From positions 71,709,429-71,773,428 of the forward strand of contig NC_133931.1 in assembly GCF_031877795.1 (NCBI RefSeq): DNA of 64,000 nucleotides, in the 5' to 3' direction. A program made the position numbers and the translations under genes. The DNA comes from Strix aluco (taxonomy: Eukaryota; Chordata; Aves; Strigiformes; Strigidae). Positions 36,868 through 49,260 of this stretch are shown piece after piece (the first letter of the stretch is position 1; each line of letters starts with the position of its first letter). The notes under the pieces were generated by a model. That model had not been told where the DNA came from and searched no databases. It worked only from the letters and a program-made list of their open reading frames with translations.

Positions 36868-37515
36868 AATCTCCTTAGGGCTGGAAGGATCCAAAAATGG
36901 CAGTTGTCTGCCTTCAGAGGAGCATCACTAGGCTGTGCTTGTGGTGCCCATAAGAGCTAATGGGCCAAATGGCATCTTTGTGTGGACTTTGTTGAGAAAG
37001 AGTGTTGGCCAGGATGGTCGCCTCCAGGACAGCAGTCCTTCCCCCTCTGTTTCTGGCTCAGGGGTGCTTCTTTCCTTTCTCAACTCTAGGCCAGCATTCC
37101 CTGGCTCTCCCAGCTGTAGCCAGTGACTGAGAGTTGTTCAGAGCCCCGACCGCTGCCATCGAGCTGGGCCCCAGCGTTGGTGTTGGTGGCTGTTACTCCC
37201 CGCTTCAGCTCCACCTCAGGTTGGAGGCATTCGATGCCAGGCTGCGGGGCAGGCCCTGCTCTCAAGGCAGCCGTGGTGGGCATATGGCTGGAGGGAAAGC
37301 TGCCATCTCCTTGCTGTGTCCCCTTGCTGGCAGAGGCCATCCCACTCTGCCAGGCAGGGGCCTGGCTGTCTCCTGCCATGAGGCATCTCCCTCCAAACTC
37401 CCTGTGTTTTGGGGGTGAGCTGAGCAGCTGTAACCTCTCCTGTCAGAAACTGGGCCAGATGAACCCCCATATGCATGTTGACCCCTGTGTGCTTGTATCT
37501 GCCACTTCATACTGC
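36868..37515. other. GC-rich pocket of unknown origin in intron 1
   Basis: About 650 bases directly after the CR1 fragment are clearly richer in G and C than the surrounding intron. A GC-richer flank also precedes the CR1 (36570-36705), so the CR1 may have inserted into it. It contains overlapping open frames on both strands (for example 37123-37533 +, 136 codons; 37086-37379 -, 97 codons) with no recognisable domain. It could be an unidentified LTR or other repeat, an unannotated exon, or a regulatory island. I cannot decide from sequence. Confidence 0.5.
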
Positions 37516-38790
37516 TTGAGAGAAACTTTCTAGAATTTAAAAAAAGAGTAAAAACCTAAAAATTCTGTACATCTAATAAATCGATCCAGGTTTTGTCCAT
37601 GCTCCATCCCTCAAGACACCTTAAAACACTTGATTAACTTCAAGCCATCATTAAAAATTCTGCTTTTGCTAGACACTGTAACTGGGGAAATCTTAAGGCA
37701 GGGGAGAGCTTTTCTCTTTTGAAAGTAGGAGGGGATGGGTATCCACATTGGTTTTATCATAGCACTGCCTCAAATCTTTACCCACTGAATCACTGCTACA
37801 GCAACATAATATATAATAATATATATTTTAAGTGTCAAGGCTTCTTGTTTAAAGCTTAACTCAGTTTTAAATCCCTGTGGAAAGGGAAGGCCTTTAAAAT
37901 ACTTAATAAATTCTAATCTTAATCATATTCATCATTATTAAAATTTTAAATAGGTTGAAATACTTAAGGTAGGTGAAATGAAAAAAATGATAAAGGGCAT
38001 GAAACACACTGGAGAAATGGAAGAATAATTGCTAAAGATTAAGAAATCTAAAATGGCCAAACATGAAGAAGCCTTAGTTTCCAGTAAGCATTTATTTAAA
38101 AGTTTTGCAATAGCTTAATAATATAAAAGGAGATTTTAAAAATGAATGTTAAGTGCAGCAGAGTGGCAAGAAATATTTAAATACATTAAAACTTACTAGT
38201 CCTGTCTTTGGACTTCAAGCATGATTTAGGCCTTGTGAGTTCTTGAGAGAGTTGGTCCATTTGTCAGCAAGGAGGCAACACTACTATTGTTGTTGCTATC
38301 AGTAATAATAATTGTCATTGTGGTAATAGTAGTTTTCATAAGTAGTGCCAAGGAGTAACACAAGGTACTGTGGCCGAAGACACCGGCTTGCTCAGTCTTG
38401 TACAGGCAGAACAAAAAGATTTTTTCCTTCCAAAGAATGTGTAATCTAAACATGAAAGGAAAATATTTTGGTTTTAGTTAAAAATTATAAAGATACAATC
38501 AAAATGTTGTTTTCTTGTATCCTTTTTTTTTCTGCTAGTGAATGAAAGATGCCTTGCTGTGAATATTGCCTGACTATTGGAACGTATTTGAGAAGCATTT
38601 TTCAAGAGCTGTAGAGACTTCTAAGTCAGGCAGAGAAATATCATACCCCAGGAAGTTTTGGGAAATTGCCTTTTTGTGTGGTGTACTGCACTAGGGGTGT
38701 TTGAATGGGGCACTTCACAATGTAGTTTGTGAGAGAAAATGGAATTAAATATTTAAAAAATTGAATCTACTAATTTTATTTTTGTTTTAG
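37516..38790 (+). other. MOCOS: MOCOS intron 1, 3' end
   Basis: AT-rich intron end. The acceptor before exon 2 is TTTTATTTTTGTTTTAG, a good T-rich tract with AG at 38789-38790. Nothing else was recognised. Confidence 0.7.
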
Positions 38791-38880
38791 GGATTACTTA
38801 TCTTGACCATGCCGGTTCAGCACTTTTCCCAGAGAGTCTACTTAAAGCTTTTACTGATGACCTCAGAAACAACGTTTATG
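38791..38880 (+). CDS. MOCOS: Molybdenum cofactor sulfurase, coding exon 2
   Basis: A 90-base exon with phase 1 on both sides. With the G from exon 1 it encodes residues 44-73, including ITYLDHAGSALFPESLLKAF and TDDLRNNVY. YLDHAG is the N-terminal signature of the NifS-like cysteine desulfurase fold of MOCOS (bacterial NifS/IscS has a YLDNAAT-type equivalent). The acceptor is TTGTTTTAG|GG and the donor ATG|GTAAGT is near consensus. Because both ends are phase 1, skipping this exon would keep the reading frame but remove YLDHAG. Retention of the following intron would end translation at a TAG about 80 bases into the intron. Confidence 0.96.
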
Positions 38881-41514
38881 GTAAGTGCAAAACAACGTTC
38901 CCATTAGTCTTCTCAAGTTTCCATCTAAATAGATCAAAACTGTGCTTCTTGAGTTGTTAGAAGAGTACTTCTGCGGGTTTTTTAACACTGCTATAGAGTA
39001 GTTGGAGGACCACTGATTTTACAAAGGAGTCATAGTCCCTTTGTGTCACCCCTAGCCTTGTTTTTTGGTGGCCAAGGACGTGTCTGTGTTGTTGAAGAAG
39101 AAAAATCAAAGGGAGCATGACTGTCGCCCCGGGGTTAGGGCACCTTGCTGGGGATAAACAAATACAATGTAGCTCTGAGCACTGTTTGTTCAGTCTGTTT
39201 TTTTCCCCACACAAAATGCAAAACCAATTTCTTATGCAAGGACCAGAATCCAGAACCACCCCCCTTCTCAGTGAGAGTCGTCACAGGGAGCTTATACTGT
39301 GGATCAGTGTAAGCACTTTATTTAGAAGAAAGCTTAGCTCAAAGATCCCAAGTGAATTTGGGCAGGGTGTAGGTACTATACCTCTCCCACACCTTAGACT
39401 TTAATGCCTACTCAGAAAAAAGGATGTACATTGCCAAAGCACTCTTGCACTTAAGAATGTGAGTGAAAATATGTACAGAATTGTGCAATATCTGTGTGGA
39501 GATTTAGCTATTGCAACTATGGATGTGGGCACTTCAGCACCACCTACAAGTACTTCATGTCCAGATCCTCTACTTAAACCTTTCATCTCTTTTTTAACAT
39601 TATTATCTAGCTGAGAACCACACACTGAATGCGCTTTTATACAAAGACAACAGCATCCATTGTTTAAGAAATATTGTCACTGTGTGAGACAATTCACATT
39701 AGAGTGATTCATGCTCAACCAGAAAAGAAATATACTGTACAGTATTATCTATATATTCTGTAAGTAGTCCACTGATGTAATCAAAATTTCTTATTGTATG
39801 TTACTATCTGTGGGATATGTGTCCTTTTTGCTAGTTTTGTGTCTTTCTTGTGCTCCCTGATACCCAGAGCAGAGTAATTCCTCACTTGGAAACTAGGTAC
39901 CACTGCTTTAAAAGAAAACCGTGTTCACTCAAGCACTGACACACTTGTGCTTATCACCTGGGTGAGCCACATGAGAGTTCTGGGTAGTTTTCATTTTCAA
40001 TGCACCATTGTATGTCATTTCCCTCTCTTTTGTTTCCTGAATGGTGGTGAGGCCAGGATCGAGAGCATGGATTTAAGTTCCACTATGAAATAGATGTTGT
40101 TCTTGATAGGAATAGGGGTTTTTGCTGTTATAACAAGATACGTTGATTTGATTACATTCAAAATCTCCTAATGAGGTGCATGTCAGTGATATTAAAATTC
40201 ATGTTCTGTCACTACAGCCATTGTAAAGTGAGATGTATGCACTCTGATCTTAGTTATTTCAAACAACATTGGGCTCAACCCTTATAACAAGTACTGTCTG
40301 TGGTGGAAAAAAAAATTAATTTGTGAATCAATTGAGTGCTTGTGAATAGAAATAGTAGTGCTGCTGGTTTGGAGCAGATTTGCATAGTACCTATAATGCT
40401 TTGGGAGAACAAATTGTATAGTTTTTAATACTGCTTTCATCTAAAATGATAACAAGAGCTCTAGTATGGTCAAATCTCTCCTTTTTCAGTTACATCTCTG
40501 ATACTCTGAGGGCAGTAACTTGTATAAAAAGAGTTCATTTAACAGACACAGATGTGAGTGAAGGGGGAGTTTGACTTGCAGGTTTTTTTTATTTTCTTGG
40601 TGATAATCCACAGGCCTGAAGAACTGCAGTGTATCTGTTACATGTGTAAATGAGGGAAAGTAATGTAAGTAAGAGAGGTTCTCACTTCTAAATCGAGAAT
40701 ATTTGAATTGGAAATTACAGAAATGCAACATGAAAAGTCTGAGTATTAGTTTTGGGTTTGAGCTCTAAATTTATTATTCAATATTTTCACTCAATAACTT
40801 TCAGCAGGGTGATTTTTAAATTTTAAAAAGAGAATAGCTAATATTTCAGCCTACTGCAAAAACTGTATTAATATAGCAGTTTTTTTCTTGTTCTCTTTCC
40901 AAACTGTTTAGGTGTGTTCTTTAAGCATTTACTAATAGGAAAGTGTGCTGTGGCTGTGTGGATATTGCTGTAATCTTTTTTGCACAAGAAGATAAATTCA
41001 TGACCTTCTTAAGTGCTGTCTTAATTGTTAATACATGCTTGTGCTAAGGTGGCTACTAATTTTGCTATAAAATTTATATTTTTATGAGCTAGTTGAATTT
41101 CAGACACTAAAGAAACCAGGGTTAGTCCTGGTGTCCAATCATGAATGTCTATTATCTCCAGCTGCTGTCTCTTCTAAATTGCTTCTTAGCTAGTGCGCAG
41201 ATACATCTATGAATGTGCATTCTGTCTGTAGTTTTTCCTAGTACTTTTGTGCATATGCAGTTGCATTTTCTTTTTAAAGGAACTGTATAAGTATTAGTAA
41301 GAGATCCAGCTGAAGTTTCAAGGTCTTTCTTCTGTAACATGTCCCTTCTCTTGACTAACTGCTTTAAGGAGCTTCAGGGCATTGCTGTGAAGTATACGTT
41401 AAATCTTTCTTTGTCATCTTTTCAGGCTGGCTTGGTGTAATACTTTCATAAAAGAAAAAATTAATATCAAAATTGTGATTAATTATTAACTTCTGTATCT
41501 CTGTTGTCTCCTAG
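38881..41514 (+). other. MOCOS: MOCOS intron 2
   Basis: A 2.6-kb phase 1 intron from GTAAGT to a CTGTTGTCTCCTAG acceptor. AT-rich, with no repeat or gene recognised inside. Small open frames at 38957-39259 (-) and 39117-39404 (+) overlap each other and have no recognisable similarity. Confidence 0.85.
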
Positions 41515-41581
41515 GCAACCCTCATAGTCAGAGTATCAGCAGCAAGCTGACATATGACACAATCGAGCATGTCCGATACAG
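41515..41581 (+). CDS. MOCOS: Molybdenum cofactor sulfurase, coding exon 3
   Basis: A 67-base exon, phase 1 at its start and phase 2 at its end. It completes G74 and encodes residues 75-95, NPHSQSISSKLTYDTIEHVR then Y, plus two bases (AG) of an arginine codon. NPHSQ and the SSKLT.DT.E.VRYR pattern match vertebrate MOCOS closely. The donor ACAG|GTAGAA departs from consensus at +4 to +6. Read-through gives Arg then TAG at once. A pyrimidine-AG (CTTTCTTTCAG) lies only about 20 bases after the donor, too close to serve as the matching acceptor. The rest of the aminotransferase domain, with the PLP lysine, follows beyond the window. Confidence 0.96.
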
Positions 41582-44500
41582 GTAGAATAATCTTTCTTTC
41601 AGATGTTGTATGATGCACTTCATAGTTTTCATTTTGATTAGTCCTGTGCTGTTTTGATGACTTTGCTGTGATGTCATTTTCTGAGGGTCGTCTGTCACAT
41701 CTAAAGAAAACACCTGACTTTTAAAACACAAGGTACTTGGACAGTAAAGTGATGGACAAAGTCAGTTCTTTTTCTTTCAGATGCCCCAATTCTCAAAGTC
41801 CTGTAGTAAATTAATGCTGTAATAGAAGTCCACAGTTTTAATTAAGATGTAGAAGTTGGAATCTCAAAAGTGATAGTAAGATAGTATGATAAGATAGTAA
41901 GGTGGGACTAAGTGCAAGGACATGGTTAAAATTCAGAGGAAATTAAATAGGGCATAATGACTTGTGAGAATTTATAAAAAGCTTATGGGAATGTGTACAT
42001 TGTTTTACAGCAGGTACTTACTTCTGTTGGAGTAATAAAATACCTTTTAAAGTTGTTTTAGTGTAATTTTTAAGAGCAAAAAGAAAAAGAAAAGGTAAAA
42101 TTGAGTGTTGGGGCTTCTGGGTATGGACAAGAAAGTGAACTGAATCTTTAAATAAGGGATGCCCTTGAAAGTTCAGGGTAGAGCATACTGAAAGTACACT
42201 TCTTGCCATTAGTTTACACCATAAAGAAATATACAACCTAGGTACTTGCTTATTGGTTGTGTTAGGTAACTTGCTATTTTATAAAATGTGTCTTTATTGA
42301 AGAATATGCTTTGAGTTTATTTGTCTGCTTTTAATGGCACTCTTTATGCAAGGAAAGAAGTGTCATGGATTCATCTTTGTTTTATTATCTTCCTTAAAAG
42401 CAAAGTTTTCTCCAAAACACATCACAGAATTCAGATCAACAGCAGTGGCATTACAATAGCATTGTAATGTTCATAGCTGTAATGTAGAAAATCCGCCTTA
42501 CACCTTTCTGCTGCTTTTTCTTTGACTGCACTTTTATGAGGGTGTAAAAAACCAAGATTTCTAGGTGTAACATGCTGCTGGCTATAACCTGTTCCCCTGC
42601 TGCTGCTGACTTTCTTGAGAAAGTACTTATTTTTGCTTCTTCCACAACCCTCCCTTATGCTGAGCGGATAACAACCTATTAATGTAGGGCCAAATGAAAT
42701 GAAAGAAACTATCTATGAGGAATAGCTGTTTTCAAAAGAAGACACTTACAGCCAGGTGCAGCAATACCTACAGCCCTGCAGTCTCCTGAGCATACCTGTG
42801 GGCTCACATCCAGCGTTAGCATTCTGGTTTCCATTTACCCTCAGTGATATTTCAATGTTGCCATTTCACTGTTCTTTTTATGAAGGCACAGTAGAAAGTG
42901 TAGCTGTTTCTAGAATAATTACTATTGTACTCTGTGTTCTTCATGTTAGGGAGCAAAGAAATAGACTTTCACCGTGTAACATATAGATTACTTTAAAAGA
43001 GTTGACATCTTCAGCTTGTTTTATTTTGGATCCTGCTTTAAAAAGACTTTTATAAGAGCAGGGTGGGAATTGACAAGAATCATACCAGTGTTTGTGTTGG
43101 TTTTGGGTTTGTTTTGGTTTTTAGTTTTTGGGGAAAAAAAAAAAAAAGGTCCTCTGCATCCAAATGAACATTTTCAGTATTGCACCCAATAGAATTTGTC
43201 ATCTTTCCCTATAGAAATTCAGCCATTATTCCCCAATAAAAATTTAAAAAGCATAGTCATCAAAAAGGCATAGTCATAAAAATTCAGGAAGAAAATGCCC
43301 CAAAAACACTGTCAGTAAGTCAGCTCTCTAAAAGGCAATAAAAGTATATTAAAAATCTATACTTCCATGCCATTGCAGCTAATCACAATAAGCAATATGA
43401 CAAGACAGGGAGACAGACAGCTCTGTCCTGCATCACAGTGCATAGACTGGATTTTCTTGGTGAAAGAATAATTCAGCAGGTAGTTTCAGAAATCTTAAAA
43501 TTAATTGCTTGCTTATAGTTCTGGTTTTGGCACATGGCTGCAGCCACAAATATGGCATTTTTTCAGTGTTTGACTCCAAGACAATATGATTTTTTTAAAA
43601 AAATATTCAATTTTCTGATGAGATGACACAAGCAACTAATTAAAACTAAACACAAAGCTTAATTTTTGATTTATATTTGTTGATCTTGGTGATAGCAGCA
43701 TCAGAATAGACTTTCCTAGTCTGGCAGTGTACACTGTTCCACAGTACAAAGCTGTATGAGTTGGTTTTGCCTTCATATTTGCTTGACAGACAGAAACCAC
43801 TCTTATAACATGGATTTGCAAGAAAATAACATAAATAATTAAATATTTGAGTCAATGTATGTTTTCCGTGATTTACAAGATTACAATAATCAAAACGGCT
43901 TACCTCTTAACCAGCTCAAGTACAGTAAGAGTAACTATTTTATTCTTAAAAACATTGCTTCCCTTTACTTGAAATTAACTGCTGATTTTTAACATTGTAT
44001 CTCTACATTAACCATGAGTGACGCTGAGAAGAGGAAGCAAGAACTGTAATAAACCTTACCGAAATGTATTAAATGTATGCATCAAAAGATTATAGATCCT
44101 TTTTATGACTTTGCTTACGGATGTATGGAAATGGCATTGCTTCACTTCCATACAGCTACAGAACATGAGTGCAATATCTCCTTACGATCCTTCAGATAAT
44201 GCAACTCAGAAATTCATTACACTGAGTACTAAATAACCCTTTCCCCATTTGCAAGCGTTTTAAAATACTAGCTTTCTGAATATTTTAAAACATTGTCCTT
44301 GTAGATCTTACACTTGCAGTATCAAATAGTGCAGCAGTGTCTTCTAACCAGAGCCAGACTGAAGTTTTAGTGCTTTGTTTGTGGTGTGTTTAAGATATAC
44401 AACAGGATACTTTTCTCATTTAAACACGGTGTTGAATTTAATAGAGTTTTGATGTTCATCCTTGAACTTTTGGGTACTATGAAACGTTAAACTTAAGCAT

Positions 44501-47500
44501 ACTTTGGGAAGTCAAATATATATTAAAAAAAAGCGAGAAATTTCAGCTAAGATTTCAGCATCAGACATCTCCTAGACTGTGGCAATATGTGTATTATAGA
44601 TCTGGCATTGAGCTAAATGGGATCAAGCTTAAATATCAACCAAAATGTCTATTTCTATAAAGGCCTCTCAAAATATGCCATCTAAGTGAACCATAAGAGA
44701 ATAATCTCTGTGGCCTGCACATACGAATGAAAAAAGGTTCAGCGGGCATGTACAAAATTAATGTAAATGGCTTAGTATTTTAAAAAATATTTGCTTCTGT
44801 GGTAAAACACACAAGTGGTAATGGATTTTGCTAAGGAAGCAGTCTTATAAATGCTGTTTATGATTTAATTTACATTGTATTTGAAGAGAACATTTCATGA
44901 TAACAAGGTAAAGCTTTACATTCCTTCTATAAGTATTGTACCTTGCTTATGAAATAAGTTTCCATTCCAAGTGTTTTTTTAAAATTATCGCATGTTCTGA
45001 AATGGTGCTATGCACAAGATAAGAATGTTTTCTTTATTCACAGGTTTAAGCAGTTCTGTGTCTGAAAACAGTAATGTTAGAACTGATACATACATGAAAA
45101 TGTGTTGACCTTTCCTACACAGTAAGAAATAGTAGATACAGTATCTGCTTAGTATTGATTTGTCCTTTGCAAAGGTCATCGACGGGAGACCGTATGGATG
45201 AGTGACATCTGAGCGCTGCGTCCTGTCCTCCTTAATGGTACCTATCAACTTGAAAACCTTGTTGCAGAACTAGGATGGTTCAGCCCTTTTGCACGCTTGT
45301 TTTATAACATCATTTGCAAATGCTGCTTTTCCTGATCCCACTGCTCAGCAGGGCAAGTCTGAAATACCACAGTTGCTGAAGCCTAGCAAAAGGAGACAGT
45401 GCTCACTTGGGTGACTCTGTACATGGCAAATGGGAGAAGCATTAGAAGATAATTGGGAATAATGGATAGTGTTTTTGGAAGAGCTTGATAAATAGGCAAG
45501 AGGGGTGATCTTCTTCCTCAAGGTTTATGGAATGATTTTATGTAGGCGTGCAATGAAACAATCCCAATGCGCCCACAGCGAGCTGGCTGATATCCTGACT
45601 CTGTGCTCTGTCATGCGCTGAGCGACAACAGAGCAATGGCTTTGGTGCAGATCCTTCTTGTTTTCTCCTTGGCCACACCTAGTCTTTTATGCAACTGTGG
45701 GAACCTATTTTTTTTCTTCTTAGCACTAAAAGAAGAAAACTTGTGGGATGGATAGTAAATTTAAAATGAAGGACTCCATTTTATAAACAGCTGTTCCTAG
45801 GAGTCAATCCATTACTTTTGGTGGGCTTACTCTTTTCAATCCTATGCAAGGTAGTTAAAAGCTTCTGGACAGGGTACGAGGTACTGTTATTTTTGAATGA
45901 GTTTGGAGACCGGTTTAAGAACCAGCGAAATCAGTCTGGTTTACTTTGGAACTTTGCTCCTGGACTTTCATCTCTGTTTTAATAAAATCATTAACCATTA
46001 ACTTGATAAACTGAAGCTTTAGAAAGGAATTTGCTAATACTCTCTGTTACTCTTCTGGTAACTCTTCAGCTTTAAAACTTCATGGTTTGTATGAAGAGAT
46101 TGCAGTAAATAAAATTTGTACATTCATGGTCATGCTATTTGAGTAATCTGTTGCAAAGAGAGCCAAATCTGGAATGCTTCATTTATTGAAAGAAATAAAT
46201 ATTTCAGTAAAATAAATTAAAATCTGGAGGTCAAGATTGCTAGTTTATGAACACGAAGGATGAAATGCTTCTGGGCAATTCTGAGTTTAATTTGTGTGGG
46301 TGGTTAGAGGGTGTTTTGCAAAGACATCTGAAAAAGGGTGGATACAACGTTTAACTTTTTTCCTTCCCAATTCGGAAAAAAACCTCAGGAATCTGTTTTT
46401 ATAATGTGACTGTGACAAAAAAGCAATGGAGAAATAAGTTTAAAAGCGATCTTGCTGTGCCATTGCTCTCTAGATAACATTCAGAGTAGGGAGAGTGGTA
46501 CACGCTTACTTAGATTCAGGCCACCATGTTAGTTCACATTTTTTAAATGCACACAGCCTCGCTGCCTCCTCAGCTGCTCTTTTGGCAGGGACCTGATGGC
46601 CTTTGTGTCCCCAGGGAAGCCTGTGAGAGGGCATCTGAGCTGATGACTGAGATATTCCAATTGGAACAAAATACATTGATAAAAATAGTGACATTTCCTC
46701 CAATACAAATTCCATTTTTCCCTTCTCTTCATCTCTTTGTCTCTTTCAGGGTTTACATGGAAGCTTTTTTCCCTCCCTAGGCTGTACAATACTTCTAGAA
46801 GAAATGGAGTGTTCCTCCCTTTTCTGGATTTGAAGTTGCATCCTAAGAAGCAGTATAGGGCCACATGGGTCTGTGACTTCTCTGGTAACACTTGTTGCCC
46901 TTGCTGTTTAGTGAGTAGTAGTAACATAGGCCTGTCTAGCTGTTGGGAACACTAGCAGTTACTTTGGCAGCTCCAGGGAAATCTGACAACTTAATTACTG
47001 GCCTAGATGATTTTTAACGCAAGACCAGATATTTAGCACAAAAATAATTTCTGCCATCCCCTGTGTTGCACCTGTTGTGTGTTGTGCTTGACAACTTTGT
47101 TTCGACTTCAGTGTGCTTCTGTTTCTCAGAGTAAGTTATTTGCTTTAAGGCAAGAAATTTTGAATGCCATCTTGAGTTATGTATGTTGTCCAAAATTCAG
47201 CTGATATTTTTTCTCATGTCTAATTTTTTTGAAGACTGCTGACACTTTCTCTTATGTTCCATCTGAAATTTACTCAATGATCCTCTACCAAGAAGTGCAC
47301 GACCTGCACCTTTTAAAGTAGTCTCTAATAATCTTTCTGTGAAGTTAGGGAACCAGTATTGAGCTCCATTTTGAAACCATTTCACTTGTAAAGCAATCTG
47401 AATACTTCACCTGTTGTTATAATTAAGCTGTTGAAGAGACGCTACAGCATTCCAAAGGGCTTCCCTGGGGGCATCTGTGTCTCAACAAATCTGAAATTGC

Positions 47501-49019
47501 TGGTGTCACTTCTGCTGAAAGGCAGAGATTTTTGCACTCATAATTATATTTGCTGCCTGAGCCCCACCTTGCTGCAGTTTTAACCAGCAGACTCGAGTCC
47601 TTAAACAATCATCATTTGCATTGTGAGTCTTTTTTCCCCATCCACAAGCATGTACATTCTGACTTTACTTACTGTTCTGTTTCCTCAGCTCTTTGGTACT
47701 GTTTTTGGTGCGCACACTTCATGATCCTCTCTTGATTTTTAGCTCTTTAAACACTGGTATCCACAGAAATGGTTTTTATTATAAAGTCCACCTAAGTGAA
47801 TAGCTATTAGTGTTGCTTATATTTTTTTATCATTAAAAAACTAGCTAGTTCATGGCTTATTATTTACATTTTGAATATATATATCTTGCTAAACTACTGC
47901 TGAACTTCTAACCTCCTGAATATAGCGATGTATTCCATTGTTTTTTGTCTAGAAGCACATATGATCTGCAGGTAGCGGTAACTTTGGGAGCAGGTGACTC
48001 TGAAGTGTTTGAGTGATTTCATTACTTTTTTTTTTTTTTCTCTCTCAGTTGTGATATAGCCTGCGAATTATCTTCTGTCCCTGTTACACAAGTGTAACTG
48101 CTGCTGCCTTCTCATCTCTAATAATGCCATTGGCTTTTATGTGTTATCCCAGACTATCTGTAGCTCATCCAGTCTTCTTACAGACAGAGCAAACACATTT
48201 GCTTTGCCAAACAATGGCACATGCCTTCAGCTCTCTCTCTAATGAGCAGGTTATTTACAGCACCCATGCTAGATAATGTAGTCCTAACGCTGTTTGGTGT
48301 TTTTTTTTTTTTTTGTATTTTGCTGTCCTCTGCAACCTGCTGTCTTGATGAAATTTTCAGTTAATATCCTACGTCTATTAGTGGTTGTTGCCTTTTTTTT
48401 CTCCCCTCAGCCCTGAGAACCCACTTGGCCACAGGCAGATGCCAGCTAGCTGAGTTCGTTAAGTATATAACTGCTTGTTGCCGAGGACATTGCTACCCTG
48501 CTGAAAATTTGAACATTTCTGTGGCAAAAAAGCAGGGCAGCTTCACAGCTTCCAGGCTGGCTGGCTGATGTGTTAAACACCAGAGGAAGCGGAGCCAGTG
48601 GCAGCATTGCAGCATCAGTGTTGAGCAGAAGAAACTGAGAGCAGTGAGTGCAGAAGGATGGGCGGTGACTGGCAGGGGATAATGACGTGGTGCAGATCGG
48701 CCACCTTAGCTGGAGCAGGGATGAAATGAGAGTGTGAGGGGCCAATAAGGGTTTTAGGGTGCCAGGTTTCAGGAGAGCCAGGTCATAAACATCCCAACTG
48801 GTATGGTTCAAGACTATGGGAATGCACATGACCTTCAGAGTTTTTGTGTCTCATCTCCTGCTTTTCATCTACTATCACACGGTGCTTTTCATCTACTATT
48901 GATGCTCTTTCCCCACTGAGAGGGCTAGAAAACTCCCTCCTCCACTGGCTCATGAGAAGCCAGTGTCCTTTTGTTTCTGTGCCAAAATTTCATGTTGCCT
49001 ATAGGCTTTCATAGTCTTT
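41582..49019 (+). other. MOCOS: MOCOS intron 3, first part
   Basis: AT-rich intron without a recognisable exon. I checked strong pyrimidine-AG sites (for example near 41789, 45044 and 46749) for a continuation from Arg96 into the conserved sequence expected after it. Each ran into a stop quickly or showed no similarity. Simple features are an A13 run near 43134, T-runs near 48026 and 48300, and a 24-base-period direct repeat at 48859-48899. Confidence 0.55.
48859..48899 (+). repeat. 17-base direct repeat
   Basis: TGCTTTTCATCTACTAT occurs at 48859-48875 and again at 48883-48899, with CACACGG between them. This is a local tandem duplication with a 24-base period. Confidence 0.9.
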
Positions 49020-49260
49020 ACCACCATTACTCCCTCTGATGCATTTATGTAGAGGAGACCTGTCCCATTCTCCTCTTTTCATAGGTTGAACAAGATAAGC
49101 TCCTCTAGATTCTACTTCAAAGGTGTATTCTTCATGCCCCACCCCAATCTCATTGACCCTGTCTCTCGGCTTGTTCTGGATTGCCTTCATCTTTCTGAAA
49201 TGTGTAGCCAAAATAGAATGGGGTCATTAAAATAAGCCCTGCAGTATGGCAATCAAGGGT
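49020..49260 (-). mobile_element. Possible ancient CR1/L3-like LINE fragment
   Basis: On the + strand, TTCATAGGTTGAACAAGATA, AGCTCCTCTAG, GGCTTGTTCTGGATTGCCTTC and AAATGTGTAGCCAAAATAGAAT resemble, in order, the complement of the conserved C-terminal coding part of CR1/L3 LINEs (GGCTGAACAAGCCCAGCTCC ... CTTTCTTGAAATGTGGAGCCCAAA). Divergence is high and no reading frame survives, so this is tentative. Confidence 0.4.

Noticed and set aside
45024..45060. Strong pyrimidine tract and CAG|GTTT, considered as exon 4 start or recursive splice site
   Set aside because: Joining to exon 3 reaches TGA after a few codons, and GTTTAA is a very poor regenerated donor.
48446..48829. 127-codon minus-strand open frame in a GC-richer patch
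   Set aside because: No recognisable domain, no splice or promoter context, and a composition of Ser/Leu/Pro/Ala typical of chance frames in antisense GC-rich DNA.
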